Positions 1-9,694 of a DNA stretch of 64,000 nucleotides are shown here, piece by piece. The notes below the pieces were generated by a model. It searched no databases and had not been told where the DNA came from. It saw only the letters and a program-made list of their open reading frames with translations. The stretch comes from Rhodanobacter sp. T12-5 (GTDB taxonomy: Bacteria > Pseudomonadota > Gammaproteobacteria > Xanthomonadales > Rhodanobacteraceae): assembly GCF_008329435.1 (NCBI RefSeq), contig NZ_NPKN01000009.1, positions 62,001 through 126,000 on the forward strand, read 5' to 3'. The position numbers were made by a program, and so were the translations under genes. How positions within the stretch are numbered: position 1 is the first letter of the stretch; the number at the start of each line of letters is the position of its first letter.

Positions 1-44
1 TGCAGTTGTTTCTGGGTACGGCCGACCGGTTGGATGCACGCTGA
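1..44 (+). CDS. possible C-terminal tail of an upstream gene (miaA position)
   Basis: An open frame enters at the window edge and stops at 42-44 (TGA), encoding at least 13 residues ending TADRLDAR. In related bacteria miaA (tRNA dimethylallyltransferase) lies directly upstream of hfq, so this could be the end of miaA. The fragment is too short to identify from sequence; the suggestion rests on gene order only. Confidence 0.25.
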   Translation, partial: QLFLGTADRLDAR

Positions 45-201
45 CGGCCGGTTGTTGCCGCCAGCGTGATCCAGTCCACTTGGCCAACGCAAAAATCTCC
101 TTTCATCAAGCACTTGAAAGCAGTTACCATCCAGACATGTTGGGCCGGGGCGCCATCGGCGTTTTTTCCCGGACCTGTCCGTGGCAAGGGGAGAACAAGA
201 A

Positions 202-498
202 ATGTCCAAAGGGCAATCGTTGCAGGATCCGTTTTTGAATGCGTTGCGGCGCGAACGCGTGCCAGTGGCCATCTATCTGGTCAACGGCATCAAGCTGCAG
301 GGGACGGTCGAGTCGTTCGACCAGTTCGTGGTGTTGCTGCGCAACCAGGTGAGCCAGATGGTCTACAAGCACGCCATCTCCACCGTGGTGCCGAGCCGCA
401 ACGTGCGCATCGGCAATGGCCACGACGGCCATGAAGGTCACGAGGGGCACGACAGTCATTCCGACGCGCCGGCGGGTTCCGCCGAAGCGGCAGCTTGA
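202..498 (+). CDS. hfq: RNA chaperone Hfq
   Basis: 98-residue Sm-like hexameric RNA chaperone that helps small RNAs pair with mRNAs. The N-terminal part carries the family signature: [15 protein letters not shown], then [15 protein letters not shown] (Sm1) and the YKHA motif of Sm2. The ATG at 202 follows an AAGGGGAG ribosome-binding site; a GTG further upstream at 181 is in frame but lies in that site. Known family members vary in the C-terminal tail. Here residues ~73-90 are rich in His, Gly, Asp and Glu in GHEGH-type repeats, which may bind metal (inference). The next gene is hflX, the conserved hfq-hflX arrangement. Confidence 0.97.
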   Translation: MSKGQSLQDPFLNALRRERVPVAIYLVNGIKLQGTVESFDQFVVLLRNQVSQMVYKHAISTVVPSRNVRIGNGHDGHEGHEGHDSHSDAPAGSAEAAA

Positions 499-557
499 TT
501 GACGGGCTTCCAGCCCGCATGAAGTGGGTTCGTGCCTGAAAGAGATCACTCCCACTC

Positions 558-1859
558 GTGTTTGACCGACAAAAGAAAGGCGATCGCGCCGTCCTGGTCC
601 TGCCGCATTCCCGCGGCGAAGGCGATACGGCGCGTCGCGCCGAGGAATTCGCCGAACTGGTGAAGTCCGCCGGCGCCGAGGTGCTGGGGGTGATCCCGGC
701 CCGGGTCGAGGATCCCAATCCGCGCTACTACATCGGCACCGGCAAGGCCGACGAGGTCGCCGAGGCGGCGCGTGCGCTGGACGCCGACCTGGTGCTGGTC
801 GACCACCTGCTGACTCCGGTGCAGGAGCGCAACCTCGAGAAGCACCTGGGCATCCGTGTGGTCGACCGTGCCGGCCTGATCCTGGACATCTTCGCCCAAC
901 GCGCGCGTTCGCACGAAGGCAAGCTGGAAGTGGAGCTGGCCCAGTTGAAACATCTGGCGACGCGGCTGGTGCGCGGCTGGACCCATCTGGACGCCCAGCG
1001 AGGCGGTGCCATCGGCAACCGCGGCCCCGGCGAAACCCAGCTGGAAACCGACCGCCGCCTGCTCGGCGAGCGGGTCAAGATGCTCACCAAGCGGCTGGAA
1101 AAGGTGCAGACCCAGCGCGGACAGCAGCGTCGCTCCCGGCTGCGCAACACCGTGCCGCGCGTGGCCCTGGTCGGCTACACCAATGCCGGCAAGTCGACCC
1201 TGTTCAATGCGCTCACCACCGGCGACGTCTACGCCGCGAACCTGTTGTTCGCCACGCTCGACCCCACCGTGCGCAAGCTGGAGGACCTCAGCTGCGGCCC
1301 GGCCGTGCTGGCCGACACCGTCGGCTTCATCCGCGAGCTGCCGCACGATCTGGTCGCCGCGTTCCGCGCCACCCTGGCCGAGGCGCGCGACGCCGACCTG
1401 CTGCTGCACGTCAGCGACGCCGCCGACGAGGAGCGCGATCACCTGCACCGCGTGGTCGACAACGTGCTGGAGGAGATCGACTCCGGCGAGGTGCCGCAGC
1501 TGCACGTGATGAACAAGATCGACCTGGCCGGTGCCGAGCCGCGGATCGACCGCGACGCCGCCGGCAAGCCGGTGCGGGTGTGGCTGTCCGCAGCCACCGG
1601 TGTCGGCCTCGACCTGCTGCGCCAGGCGTTGGGCGAACTGCTCGGCGGCGAGCGGGTGCAGTCCGCACTGCAACTGCCGTTGACGGCCGGCCGGCTGCAT
1701 GCCCGCCTGAAAGCGGCGGGCGCGATCAGCAACGAAACCGTGGACGAGCATGGCTGGCAGTTGCACATCGACGCGCCACGCAGCGTGATCGCCCCGCTCA
1801 GCGGCGGCAACGAGGCCGAAACCCTGTTGCTGCGCGAGCTGCTGGCCGTGGCGGAGTGA
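558..1859 (+). CDS. hflX: ribosome-associated GTPase HflX
   Basis: 433-residue GTPase of the OBG-HflX group, known to bind the 50S subunit and to rescue or split stalled or heat-damaged ribosomes. An N-terminal HflX domain (DPNPRYYIGTGKADEVA, ~55-70) is followed by the glycine-rich RGPGETQLETDRR segment near residue 155 and the P-loop GYTNAGKST near 205, with DTVGFIREL as switch II/G3. The GTG start at 558 lies 59 bases after hfq with only a weak upstream AAGAGA, so translation may depend on hfq read-through. Length is normal for the family. Confidence 0.96.
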   Translation: MFDRQKKGDRAVLVLPHSRGEGDTARRAEEFAELVKSAGAEVLGVIPARVEDPNPRYYIGTGKADEVAEAARALDADLVLVDHLLTPVQERNLEKHLGIRVVDRAGLILDIFAQRARSHEGKLEVELAQLKHLATRLVRGWTHLDAQRGGAIGNRGPGETQLETDRRLLGERVKMLTKRLEKVQTQRGQQRRSRLRNTVPRVALVGYTNAGKSTLFNALTTGDVYAANLLFATLDPTVRKLEDLSCGPAVLADTVGFIRELPHDLVAAFRATLAEARDADLLLHVSDAADEERDHLHRVVDNVLEEIDSGEVPQLHVMNKIDLAGAEPRIDRDAAGKPVRVWLSAATGVGLDLLRQALGELLGGERVQSALQLPLTAGRLHARLKAAGAISNETVDEHGWQLHIDAPRSVIAPLSGGNEAETLLLRELLAVAE

Positions 1860-1881
1860 CACCCTCGACTCCGTCCGGCTC

Positions 1882-1890
1882 TGCTAGAAT
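1882..1890 (+). promoter_or_regulatory. extended -10 promoter candidate for hflK-hflC
   Basis: TGCTAGAAT matches an extended -10 element (TG-N-TATAAT, 5 of 6 in the hexamer). It sits in the 168-base gap between hflX and hflK, about 140 bases ahead of hflK. No good -35 hexamer is visible at the right distance, which is tolerated by extended -10 promoters. It would let hflKC be expressed apart from hfq-hflX. Confidence 0.4.
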
Positions 1891-2027
1891 ATCCAGTGTT
1901 TGTGCGGCCCTTCCGAAGGGTTTGCGCAACTCATCGACAGCTTCGGCTGAATCTCATGTGTAACCCGGTTCGACGTGTGTTCCGGCCGTGGTTGCCGGCC
2001 TCCCGACGGCTTCAAGGAGACTGACTC

Positions 2028-3107
2028 GTGGCATGGAATGAACCCGGCAAGAACGGGCAGAACGATCCGTGGAACAGGAAGCGTCCATCCGGCAAGTCGC
2101 CGGTGGAAGACCTGCTCAACAACGCGAAGAACCGCCTGGGCAAGATGGGCCAGGGTCCCGGCAGCATCCTCACCGCCGTTTTGGTGCTGATCGTGGTCGG
2201 CCTGCTTTTCAGCAGCTACACCATCATCGGCGCACGCCAGGCCGGCGTGGTGCTGCGCTTCGGCGAGTACTCGCGAACGTTGGCGCCGGGCTTCCACCTG
2301 AAGCTGCCGCAGCCGATCGAGTCGGTCACCAAGGTCGAGGCCACGCGGATCCGCTCGGTCACCGACAAGGTGGCGATGCTGACCAAGGACGAGAACATCA
2401 TCACGATCGACTTCACCGTGCAGTACCAGGTGGACGATTCGCGCAAATACCTGTTCTCGCTGAACGACCCGGACGGCACCATCGGTGCCGCCGCCGAAGC
2501 GGCCGTGCGTTCGGTGATCGGCAGCAGCGACATGGACCAGGTCCTGTCCGCCGCCGGTGCCAGCCTGGTCAGCGAGGCCCAGGTCGCGTTGCAGAAGACC
2601 CTGGACGGCTACGACTCCGGGCTGCGCGTGACCGAGGTCAGCTTCCAGAATGTGGCCCCGCCGGACGAGGTGAAAGACGCCTTCGATGACGTCAACAACG
2701 CCCGCGAGGACAAGCAGAGCATCGAGAACGGCGCCCTGGCGTATGCCAGCAAGGTGGTGCCGGTGGCCCGTGGTGCCGCCGCACGCATCGCCGCCGAAGC
2801 CTCCGGCTACAAGGCGGCGCGAATCGCCCGTGCGCAAGGCGATACCGCCGGTTTCGACCTGATCCTGAAGCAGTACAAGGCAGCCCCGGACGTGACCCGC
2901 AAGCGCCTGTGGCTGGAAACCATGGAGCAGGTGATGGCCGACAACCCCAAGGTGATCGACGGGTCCGACGGTCGCAACATCATCAACCTGCCGACGCTGG
3001 AAGGCGCGGCCGCAGCGCCGTCCACCGGTTCGGCCACGGTCGGCGCGATCGTGCCGGCAACGGCACCGACCAGCGGCAGCAACGCCGACAAGGGGAGCCA
3101 GCCATGA
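2028..3107 (+). CDS. hflK: FtsH protease modulator HflK
   Basis: 359-residue SPFH/band-7 membrane protein. With HflC it forms the large HflKC assembly that surrounds the FtsH AAA protease in the inner membrane and limits its access to membrane substrates. One transmembrane helix spans residues ~46-65, preceded by a cytoplasmic Gly/Asn/Lys-rich N-terminus; the SPFH domain follows from GARQAGVVLRFGEYSRT. The GTG start is supported by an AAGGAGA site at 2014-2020. The end overlaps hflC by ATGA, showing translational coupling. The C-terminal ~40 residues are Ala/Thr/Pro-rich and probably disordered. Confidence 0.96.
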   Translation: MAWNEPGKNGQNDPWNRKRPSGKSPVEDLLNNAKNRLGKMGQGPGSILTAVLVLIVVGLLFSSYTIIGARQAGVVLRFGEYSRTLAPGFHLKLPQPIESVTKVEATRIRSVTDKVAMLTKDENIITIDFTVQYQVDDSRKYLFSLNDPDGTIGAAAEAAVRSVIGSSDMDQVLSAAGASLVSEAQVALQKTLDGYDSGLRVTEVSFQNVAPPDEVKDAFDDVNNAREDKQSIENGALAYASKVVPVARGAAARIAAEASGYKAARIARAQGDTAGFDLILKQYKAAPDVTRKRLWLETMEQVMADNPKVIDGSDGRNIINLPTLEGAAAAPSTGSATVGAIVPATAPTSGSNADKGSQP

Positions 3108-3973
3108 TGAAGATCAGCTCCATCATCGCCGCGGTCGTGGTGGTCCTGCTGGGCCTCAACAGCATGTTCGTGGTCAGCGAAGGGCACAGCGCATTGCTGT
3201 TGCAGTTCGGCCGCATCGTGCACACCGACTATCAGCCGGGGCTGCACTTCAAGCTGCCGGTGATCCAGCAGGTGATCCATTTCGACAAGCGCATCCTGTC
3301 GCTGGACGCACCACCGGAGCGTTACTTCACTTCCGAGAAAAAGAGCGTCAACGTCGACTTCTACGTGAAGTGGCGCGTCGCCGACAACGCCGCGTATTAC
3401 CGGGCAACCGGCGGCGACCAGCTGCAGGCCGCGCAGCGGCTCACCCCGATCGTCAAGGATGCGTTGCGCTTCGAATTCAACGCGCGCACCTTGCCCGACC
3501 TGATCTCCGGCGGTCGCAAGGACATCACCGAGCGCGTGCGCGCACAGACCGACGCCTCGGCGCGCAAGAACCTCGGCATCGCCGTGGTCGACGTGCGCAT
3601 CAAGCGCATCGACCTGCCCAACGAAGTCAGCGAATCGGTATACAAGCGCATGCGTGCCGAGCGCCTGCAGCTGGCCAACGAACTGCGCTACACCGGCCAG
3701 GAGTCGGCCGCGAAGATCCAGGCCGACGCCGATCGCCAGGCGCAGGTGCTGAAAGCCGATGCCAATCGCGACGCGGCCAAGGTGAAGGGCGAGGGCGATG
3801 CGGAAGCGGCGGCGATCTATGCGCAGGCCTACAACCAGGACCCGGAATTCTTCGCGTTCTACCGCAGCCTCGCCGCGTATCGCACCTCGTTTACGGACGG
3901 CAAGGGCGTACTGATCATGAAACCCGACGACGAATTCCTGCGCTACTTCGACCAGCCCGCTTCCAAGCACTGA
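3104..3973 (+). CDS. hflC: FtsH protease modulator HflC
   Basis: 289-residue partner of HflK with an N-terminal signal anchor (residues ~4-22, IIAAVVVVLLGLNSMFVV) and an SPFH domain. The stretch RADANRDAAKVKGEGDAEAA near residue 225 is the usual Ala/Glu-rich coiled coil. The start ATG overlaps the hflK stop (ATGA) and has an AGGGGAG ribosome-binding site at 3091-3097. Downstream lies an unusual row of hairpins (3970-4110). Confidence 0.96.
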   Translation: MMKISSIIAAVVVVLLGLNSMFVVSEGHSALLLQFGRIVHTDYQPGLHFKLPVIQQVIHFDKRILSLDAPPERYFTSEKKSVNVDFYVKWRVADNAAYYRATGGDQLQAAQRLTPIVKDALRFEFNARTLPDLISGGRKDITERVRAQTDASARKNLGIAVVDVRIKRIDLPNEVSESVYKRMRAERLQLANELRYTGQESAAKIQADADRQAQVLKADANRDAAKVKGEGDAEAAAIYAQAYNQDPEFFAFYRSLAAYRTSFTDGKGVLIMKPDDEFLRYFDQPASKH

Positions 3974-4110
3974 GAGACTGTGACACACAGCCTCTCAGCC
4001 GGCCATGGATGGCCGGGCGCGAATCAGGCACGCAAGTGCCCGATTCGCGTGAGGGAGTCCGGACCTGTGCCGGACTCGCGATTGAAAAAAACCACATGAA
4101 GTGTTTTTTC
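3970..4110. repeat. row of five consecutive inverted repeats after hflC
   Basis: Five back-to-back stem-loops fill the hflC-DUF2065 gap. 3970-3998: CTGAGAG and CTGTG arms around ACA. 3999-4016: CCGGCC/GGCCGG. 4018-4049: CGCGAATC plus GGCAC paired with GTGCC plus GATTCGCG around GCAA. 4055-4077: GAGTCCGG/CCGGACTC. 4084-4110: an A-run pairing with a T-run across CAC-ATGAA-GTG. The last ends in six Ts on the plus strand and could act as a terminator. The whole looks like a composite REP/BIME-type element. Confidence 0.7.
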
Positions 4111-4133
4111 ACGAGCCACGGAGTCGTGCCTCG

Positions 4134-4316
4134 ATGCACCAGCTGACTGCCGCGTTGTGCCTGATGCTGGTGATCGAGGGGCTGCTGCTGTTCGCGGCAC
4201 CCAAAGGCTGGCAGGCGATGGTGCGCGAAGCGCTGAAACTGCCGCCACGCACCTTGCGGCTGTTCGGTGCCGGTGCGATGGTCGTCGGATGGGTGCTGTT
4301 GCAGTTTTTCCATTGA
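4134..4316 (+). CDS. DUF2065 (YjeT-like) small membrane protein
   Basis: 60-residue protein with two hydrophobic segments (TAALCLMLVIEGLLLFAAP and LRLFGAGAMVVGWVLLQFF), separated by a short basic amphipathic stretch with the family's GW....R motif. Such DUF2065 proteins are typically encoded between hflC and purA, as here; their function is unknown. The ATG at 4134 is chosen because it begins the conserved part. An in-frame upstream start at 4101 would fall inside the last hairpin of the preceding repeat. Confidence 0.85.
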   Translation: MHQLTAALCLMLVIEGLLLFAAPKGWQAMVREALKLPPRTLRLFGAGAMVVGWVLLQFFH

Positions 4317-4372
4317 TACGCGTGGTCCCGTGGTCGGGACACCACAAACCTGAGCGAGAAGATCCGGAGTAA

Positions 4373-5671
<1,299 letters not shown>

Positions 5672-5696
5672 TGGCCGTTTGCCATCGCTGATAAAG

Positions 5697-5723
5697 GAAG
5701 CCCCGCATTGCGGGGCTTCTTTC
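5697..5723 (+). terminator. intrinsic terminator after purA
   Basis: GAAGCCCCG-CATTG-CGGGGCTTC followed by TTTC: a 9-bp GC-rich stem with a short T-run, 26 bases after the purA stop. It also lies at the convergent end of the HEPN gene on the minus strand. Confidence 0.85.
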
Positions 5724-6174
5724 ATTTGGCGTCAATCAGAAGCTCAGGCTGATTCGCCGATAGCCACTGGCCGGCGTGCTTCAACAGCGCATCCGCCTGC
5801 GCAATGCATTCACGCACCGATTCCGGTTCGATCAGGTCGCCGGAATAATCATTGACGTTGCGTTTCTTGCGCAGCGCATCCATCACGATCCAGCTTTCGC
5901 GCGGTATCCCGAGGGTCAGCGACAACGTCTGGATCACGGTCTGATGATGACCCGGCACACTGGTGGACGGACGGTAGCCATTGGCCATCAGGCCGACCAG
6001 GGCGCACTGCATGATGGCCTTGTAAGCCGCATCGAAGCGCGTCTCATCGCTGATGCCTTCGACGCGCGCATCGGCAAGATTGCGGGTGGCGGCAACCAGC
6101 AATCGCTGTACTTCATCCGGATGCGTGGCGTGCGGTTTGATCTGGTGTGTCTTGACCAGGTTTTCCAAGCTCAT
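5722..6174 (-). CDS. HEPN-domain protein, probable toxin of a HEPN/MNT pair
   Basis: 150-residue, mostly helical protein resembling the HEPN partners of minimal nucleotidyltransferases. The usual HEPN catalytic motif is R-x(4-6)-H. Here the equivalent helix reads LRKKRNVNDYSG (residues 101-112), with an RN dipeptide and Tyr but no His, a variant seen in some HEPN/MNT families. The gene starts inside the end of the upstream nucleotidyltransferase gene (62-base overlap), so the two are translationally coupled. Function as an RNase toxin is inferred; the missing His makes the catalytic mechanism uncertain. Confidence 0.75.
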   Translation of the reverse strand: MSLENLVKTHQIKPHATHPDEVQRLLVAATRNLADARVEGISDETRFDAAYKAIMQCALVGLMANGYRPSTSVPGHHQTVIQTLSLTLGIPRESWIVMDALRKKRNVNDYSGDLIEPESVRECIAQADALLKHAGQWLSANQPELLIDAK

Positions 6175-6742
6175 CGGGTTCTCCTATCAGCCAAAGTTTC
6201 GGTTCCTTCCATACCCGCGCGACAAAGCTGTCCGGCTGCTTCCGGCGTTGCCGAAACTCCTCAAGACTCAACACCGTCGGGTTCACCTCTCGCCGCAAGG
6301 CCTCCTGTGCTGGTTGCAGTGCCAGCACCGCATCGGCAAAGCTGAGCGTACCGACAACCATCACGTCCACGTCGCTGTGCACGTGGGTATCGCCGGATGC
6401 CATCGAGCCATAGACGAAGGCGCCGATAGCCTTGTCTGCCAGCGGCAGCAGGGCATCGCGCAGGATATCGATCATGCCGGCGGTCTTGCGCATCAGGCCG
6501 GTCAACTCGCCGAGTACCGAGCAGGTCACGTCCGCACGATAGAACACCTGGCGCCCGATCTGCTCGCGCTGTAGCACACCGTAATCGACCAGCGTGTTCA
6601 ACTCGCGGTGTAGCGTACCGGGCGACGCACCCGTGGCGCGTACCAGTTCACGCACGTGTCTGGGTTTGTCGGGGTGCAGCAACAGAGCGGCCAGGATGGC
6701 CGTTCGGGTTTCGCCTAGCAGGTGATGGATAAGTGGTTTCAT
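6113..6742 (-). CDS. winged-helix plus MNT nucleotidyltransferase, probable antitoxin and autorepressor
   Basis: 209-residue two-domain protein. Residues 1-~75 form an ArsR/MarR-like winged helix (HVRELVRATGASPGTLHREL followed by LVDYGVLQRE). Residues ~105-190 are a minimal nucleotidyltransferase with the signature GSMASGDTHVHSDVDVMV (112-129), keeping the GS and the two catalytic Asp (D124, D126). In known type VII systems such an MNT modifies and silences the HEPN toxin (AMPylation). Fusion to a DNA-binding domain suggests it also represses its own promoter, and two matching palindromes lie immediately upstream of the start at 6743-6780. Confidence 0.82.
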   Translation of the reverse strand: MKPLIHHLLGETRTAILAALLLHPDKPRHVRELVRATGASPGTLHRELNTLVDYGVLQREQIGRQVFYRADVTCSVLGELTGLMRKTAGMIDILRDALLPLADKAIGAFVYGSMASGDTHVHSDVDVMVVGTLSFADAVLALQPAQEALRREVNPTVLSLEEFRQRRKQPDSFVARVWKEPKLWLIGEPDELGKPGQDTPDQTARHASG

Positions 6743-6780
6743 GTTCTCAATTCGAGAACATTTGTACTCAATTTGAGAAC
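6743..6780. promoter_or_regulatory. double operator in front of the MNT/HEPN operon
   Basis: Two 17-bp palindromes, GTTCTC-AATTC-GAGAAC (6743-6759) and GTACTC-AATTT-GAGAAC (6764-6780), have centres 21 bp apart, i.e. two helical turns on the same DNA face. They abut the MNT start codon. The neighbouring gene encodes a winged-helix domain, so autoregulation is the simplest reading. Confidence 0.75.
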
Positions 6781-6849
6781 GACAAGCAAGAGAGCACGAT
6801 CAGCCCTCGCCTGTGGCCGGCTCACTCACCGGCAGAGCAATTGACCTGG

Positions 6850-6885
6850 TGTCGGGGAAAATGTCGGGCAAAGTGTCGGCGAAAT
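6850..6885 (+). repeat. three tandem 12-bp units
   Basis: TGTCGGGGAAAA, TGTCGGGCAAAG and TGTCGGCGAAAT follow one another exactly. Read in frame they encode SGK-M/SGK-V/SAK steps, like the Gly-Lys-Ser linkers of some AAA-type regulators, but no complete gene surrounds them. This may be a relic of a lost gene in the 245-base gap. Confidence 0.5.
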
Positions 6886-7025
6886 CCCTGCCATCGTCCG
6901 CGGCAACCCAGATATCACGATCCTCGAAGGAACAGGGAGACGGCTGCTCATGCACACCGGTGATCTCGGCCCCTGCGACGTGTCACCGACATCATGGGCA
7001 CGGTGAAACACCCACGGGGGACAAT

Positions 7026-7649
7026 ATGACCGCACTTACCGACCGCTTCAGCCGCGCCGTCGACTACGCCCGCATCGCCCACGCCGCGCAGTTCCGCAAG
7101 GGCTCCCACATTCCGTACATCTACCACCTGCTCGGCGTGGCCAGCCTGGTGATCGAGTTCGGCGGCAGCGAGGACCAGGCCATCGCCGGCCTGCTGCACG
7201 ACACGCTGGAAGACTGCGGCGCCTCGCACGAAGCGGTGATTCGCACCCAGTTCGGCGACGCCGTCGCCGACATCGTCAAGGACTGCACCGACGGCACCGC
7301 CGAAGGCAAGGCCAGCCACACCGACGCCGAGGCCAGACGCCGCGACTGGATCGAACGCAAGCTCGCCTACCTCGCGCACCTGCGGGCGGCATCCGAGCAG
7401 ACCTTGCTGGTCTCCGCCTGCGACAAGCTGCACAACGCGCGGGCCATCGTGCAGGATCTGGAAAACCCCGACGTGGGCACGCGCGTGTTCGATCGTTTTA
7501 CCGGCGGACGCGATGGCACGCTCGGCTACTACCAGGCGCTGGTCGAAATATTTTCCGAGCGCGTCTTGCCCGTCGCCAGAACCCTCGATGCCGTGGTGGA
7601 CATGATGCATGTGCTGGCGGGTGCCGGGTCGCGTACGGCATTGGCGTAG
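7026..7649 (+). CDS. HD-domain hydrolase of the RelA/SpoT hydrolase (MESH1-like) type
   Basis: 207-residue stand-alone HD protein. It shows the metal-binding pattern of alarmone hydrolases: [20 protein letters not shown] (residues ~20-40), [10 protein letters not shown] with the HD pair near 60, and a later [15 protein letters not shown] helix near 135. No synthetase, TGS or ACT domain is present, so only hydrolysis is expected; (p)ppGpp or another nucleotide is the likely substrate (inferred from the family). The start at 7026 has a GGGGGACA site just upstream. It lies between a toxin-antitoxin pair and the type I RM operon. Confidence 0.82.
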   Translation: MTALTDRFSRAVDYARIAHAAQFRKGSHIPYIYHLLGVASLVIEFGGSEDQAIAGLLHDTLEDCGASHEAVIRTQFGDAVADIVKDCTDGTAEGKASHTDAEARRRDWIERKLAYLAHLRAASEQTLLVSACDKLHNARAIVQDLENPDVGTRVFDRFTGGRDGTLGYYQALVEIFSERVLPVARTLDAVVDMMHVLAGAGSRTALA

Positions 7650-7797
7650 CCCTCGCCGCATCCAGCAGCATGGCGGGCTCGCCATGCGCTGCGGGATTGC
7701 CGATACTCGGCAGGCTCCGTGCAGGCGATCGCACTTTCAACACGCCTGCCCGTGCTGCGCCATGGATCGACACCCATCCTCAGGTTTTCACACTCGC

Positions 7798-9639
7798 ATG
7801 AATCAAGCTTCGCTTTCCGCGCTTATCTGGTCCGTCGCCGACCTGCTGCGCGGTGACTACAAACAGTCCGAATACGGCCGCGTGATCCTGCCGTTCACCG
7901 TGCTGCGCCGCCTGGACGGCGTGCTGGCACCGACCAAGGCCAAGGTGCTGGCCGAATACAAGAAAAAGACCGACGCGGGCATCAATCCCGAGCCATTTCT
8001 GCTGCGTCTGGTCGGCAATGCCAAGTTCTACAACACCTCGCCGCTCGACCTGCCCACGCTGCTGGGCGACCAGGACCATATCCGGCAGAACCTCTACACC
8101 TACGTGCAGAGCTTTTCGCCTGCGGTTCGCGACATCTTCGAGCGCTTCGATTTCCACGCGCAGGTCGAGCGGCTGGCCAAGGCCAACCTGCTGTACCTGG
8201 TCACCGAGAAGTTCGCCAACATCAATCTCCATCCCGACGAGGTGGACAACGCGCAGATGGGCCTGGTGTTCGAGGAGCTGATCCGCAAGTTCGCCGAGCT
8301 CTCCAACGAGACCGCCGGCGAACACTTCACCCCGCGCGAAGTCATCCGGCTGATGGTCAACCTGATCTTCATCGAGGACGACGACGTGCTCGAACCCGGC
8401 CACGCCGTGGTGCGCACCATCTACGATCCAACGGCCGGGACGGGCGGCATGCTGTCGGTCGCCGCCGAGCACCTGCTGCAGCACAACCCGGCCGCGCGGC
8501 TCACCCTGTACGGGCAGGAGTTGAACGACGAGTCCTACGCCATCTGCAAGGCCGACATGCTGATCCGCGGCCAGGACGTGGCCAACATCGTCGCCGGCAA
8601 CACGCTCAGCGAGGACGGCCACGGCGGCCAGAAATTCGACTACATGCTGTCCAATCCGCCGTTCGGCGTGGAGTGGAAGAAGGTCGAGAAGGCCGTGCGC
8701 AAGGAGCACGAAGAGAAAGGCTTCGACGGCCGCTTCGGTCCCGGCCTGCCGCGCGTGTCCGACGGCTCCATGCTGTTCCTGATGCACCTGCTGGCCAAGA
8801 TGCGCCCGGCCACCGACGGCGGCAGCCGCTTCGGCATCGTGCTCAACGGCTCGCCGCTGTTCACCGGTGGCGCCGGCAGCGGCGAGAGCGAAATCCGCCG
8901 CTACGTGCTGGAGAACGACCTGGTGGAAGCCATCATCGGCCTGCCCACCGACATGTTCTACAACACCGGCATCGCCACCTACGTGTGGATCATTTCCAAC
9001 AAGAAACCCGCCGATCGCAAGGGCTACGTGCAACTGATCGACGCCGGCAGCTTCTGGCAGAAGATGCGCAAGAGCCTCGGCAGCAAGCGCAAGGAGATGA
9101 GTGACGACCACATCGCCACCATCACCAAACTATTTGGCGAGTTCGCCGAAGCCGAACTGGCCACCGTGTTCGACGCTGCCGGCAAGGAGGTCAGCCGCCA
9201 GGTGATCGCCGCCGCCGAATTCGCCCCCGAGCCGCCCGCCGGTGGCAAGGTGAAGGTCGCGCCGATATCGCGCATCTTCAAAAACCAGGACTTCGGCTAC
9301 ACCACGATCACCGTCGAGCGTCCGTTGCGCGACGAGCAGGGCAAGCTGGTGCTGGGCCAGAAAGGCAAGCTCAAGGGCAAACCACAGCCGGACAGCTCAC
9401 TGCGCGACACCGAGAACGTCCCGCTGGGCGAGGACATCAAGGCGTACTTCAAGCGCGAAGTGCTGCCGCACGCGCCCGACGCCTGGATCGACGAGGCCAA
9501 GAACAAGGTCGGCTACGAGATCCCGTTCAACCGCCATTTCTACGTGTTCGAGCCGCCGCGTGCGCTGGAGGTGATTGATGCGGAGTTGAAGCAGACCACG
9601 GACCGGATTCTGACGATGATCGCGGAGCTGGGCGCATGA
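7798..9639 (+). CDS. hsdM: type I restriction-modification methyltransferase subunit HsdM
   Basis: 613-residue N6-adenine methyltransferase subunit. The N-terminal bundle starts [26 protein letters not shown]. The SAM-binding motif I is [17 protein letters not shown] near residue 210 and the catalytic motif IV is NPPFG near 286. With HsdS it methylates the recognition site; with HsdR it forms the restriction complex. An alternative ATG lies at 7762, but the family usually begins near 7798. The C-terminal ~130 residues (from about 475) form an extended tail typical of this HsdM branch. First gene of the RM operon. Confidence 0.95.
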   Translation: MNQASLSALIWSVADLLRGDYKQSEYGRVILPFTVLRRLDGVLAPTKAKVLAEYKKKTDAGINPEPFLLRLVGNAKFYNTSPLDLPTLLGDQDHIRQNLYTYVQSFSPAVRDIFERFDFHAQVERLAKANLLYLVTEKFANINLHPDEVDNAQMGLVFEELIRKFAELSNETAGEHFTPREVIRLMVNLIFIEDDDVLEPGHAVVRTIYDPTAGTGGMLSVAAEHLLQHNPAARLTLYGQELNDESYAICKADMLIRGQDVANIVAGNTLSEDGHGGQKFDYMLSNPPFGVEWKKVEKAVRKEHEEKGFDGRFGPGLPRVSDGSMLFLMHLLAKMRPATDGGSRFGIVLNGSPLFTGGAGSGESEIRRYVLENDLVEAIIGLPTDMFYNTGIATYVWIISNKKPADRKGYVQLIDAGSFWQKMRKSLGSKRKEMSDDHIATITKLFGEFAEAELATVFDAAGKEVSRQVIAAAEFAPEPPAGGKVKVAPISRIFKNQDFGYTTITVERPLRDEQGKLVLGQKGKLKGKPQPDSSLRDTENVPLGEDIKAYFKREVLPHAPDAWIDEAKNKVGYEIPFNRHFYVFEPPRALEVIDAELKQTTDRILTMIAELGA

Positions 9640-9659
9640 ACGGTCACCCGGTTGCCGGC

Positions 9660-9688
9660 TTGTTGAATGGCGATGCCGACGCTACAAT
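9660..9688 (+). promoter_or_regulatory. sigma70-type promoter for the RNA upstream of abi
   Basis: TTGTTG (9660-9665), exactly 17 bases, then TACAAT (9683-9688): good -35 and -10 hexamers with ideal spacing. It lies just after the hsdM stop, inside an operon where no new promoter is needed unless the following RNA or gene is expressed separately. The predicted transcription start is about 9694-9696. Confidence 0.65.
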
Positions 9689-9694
9689 TGATCC

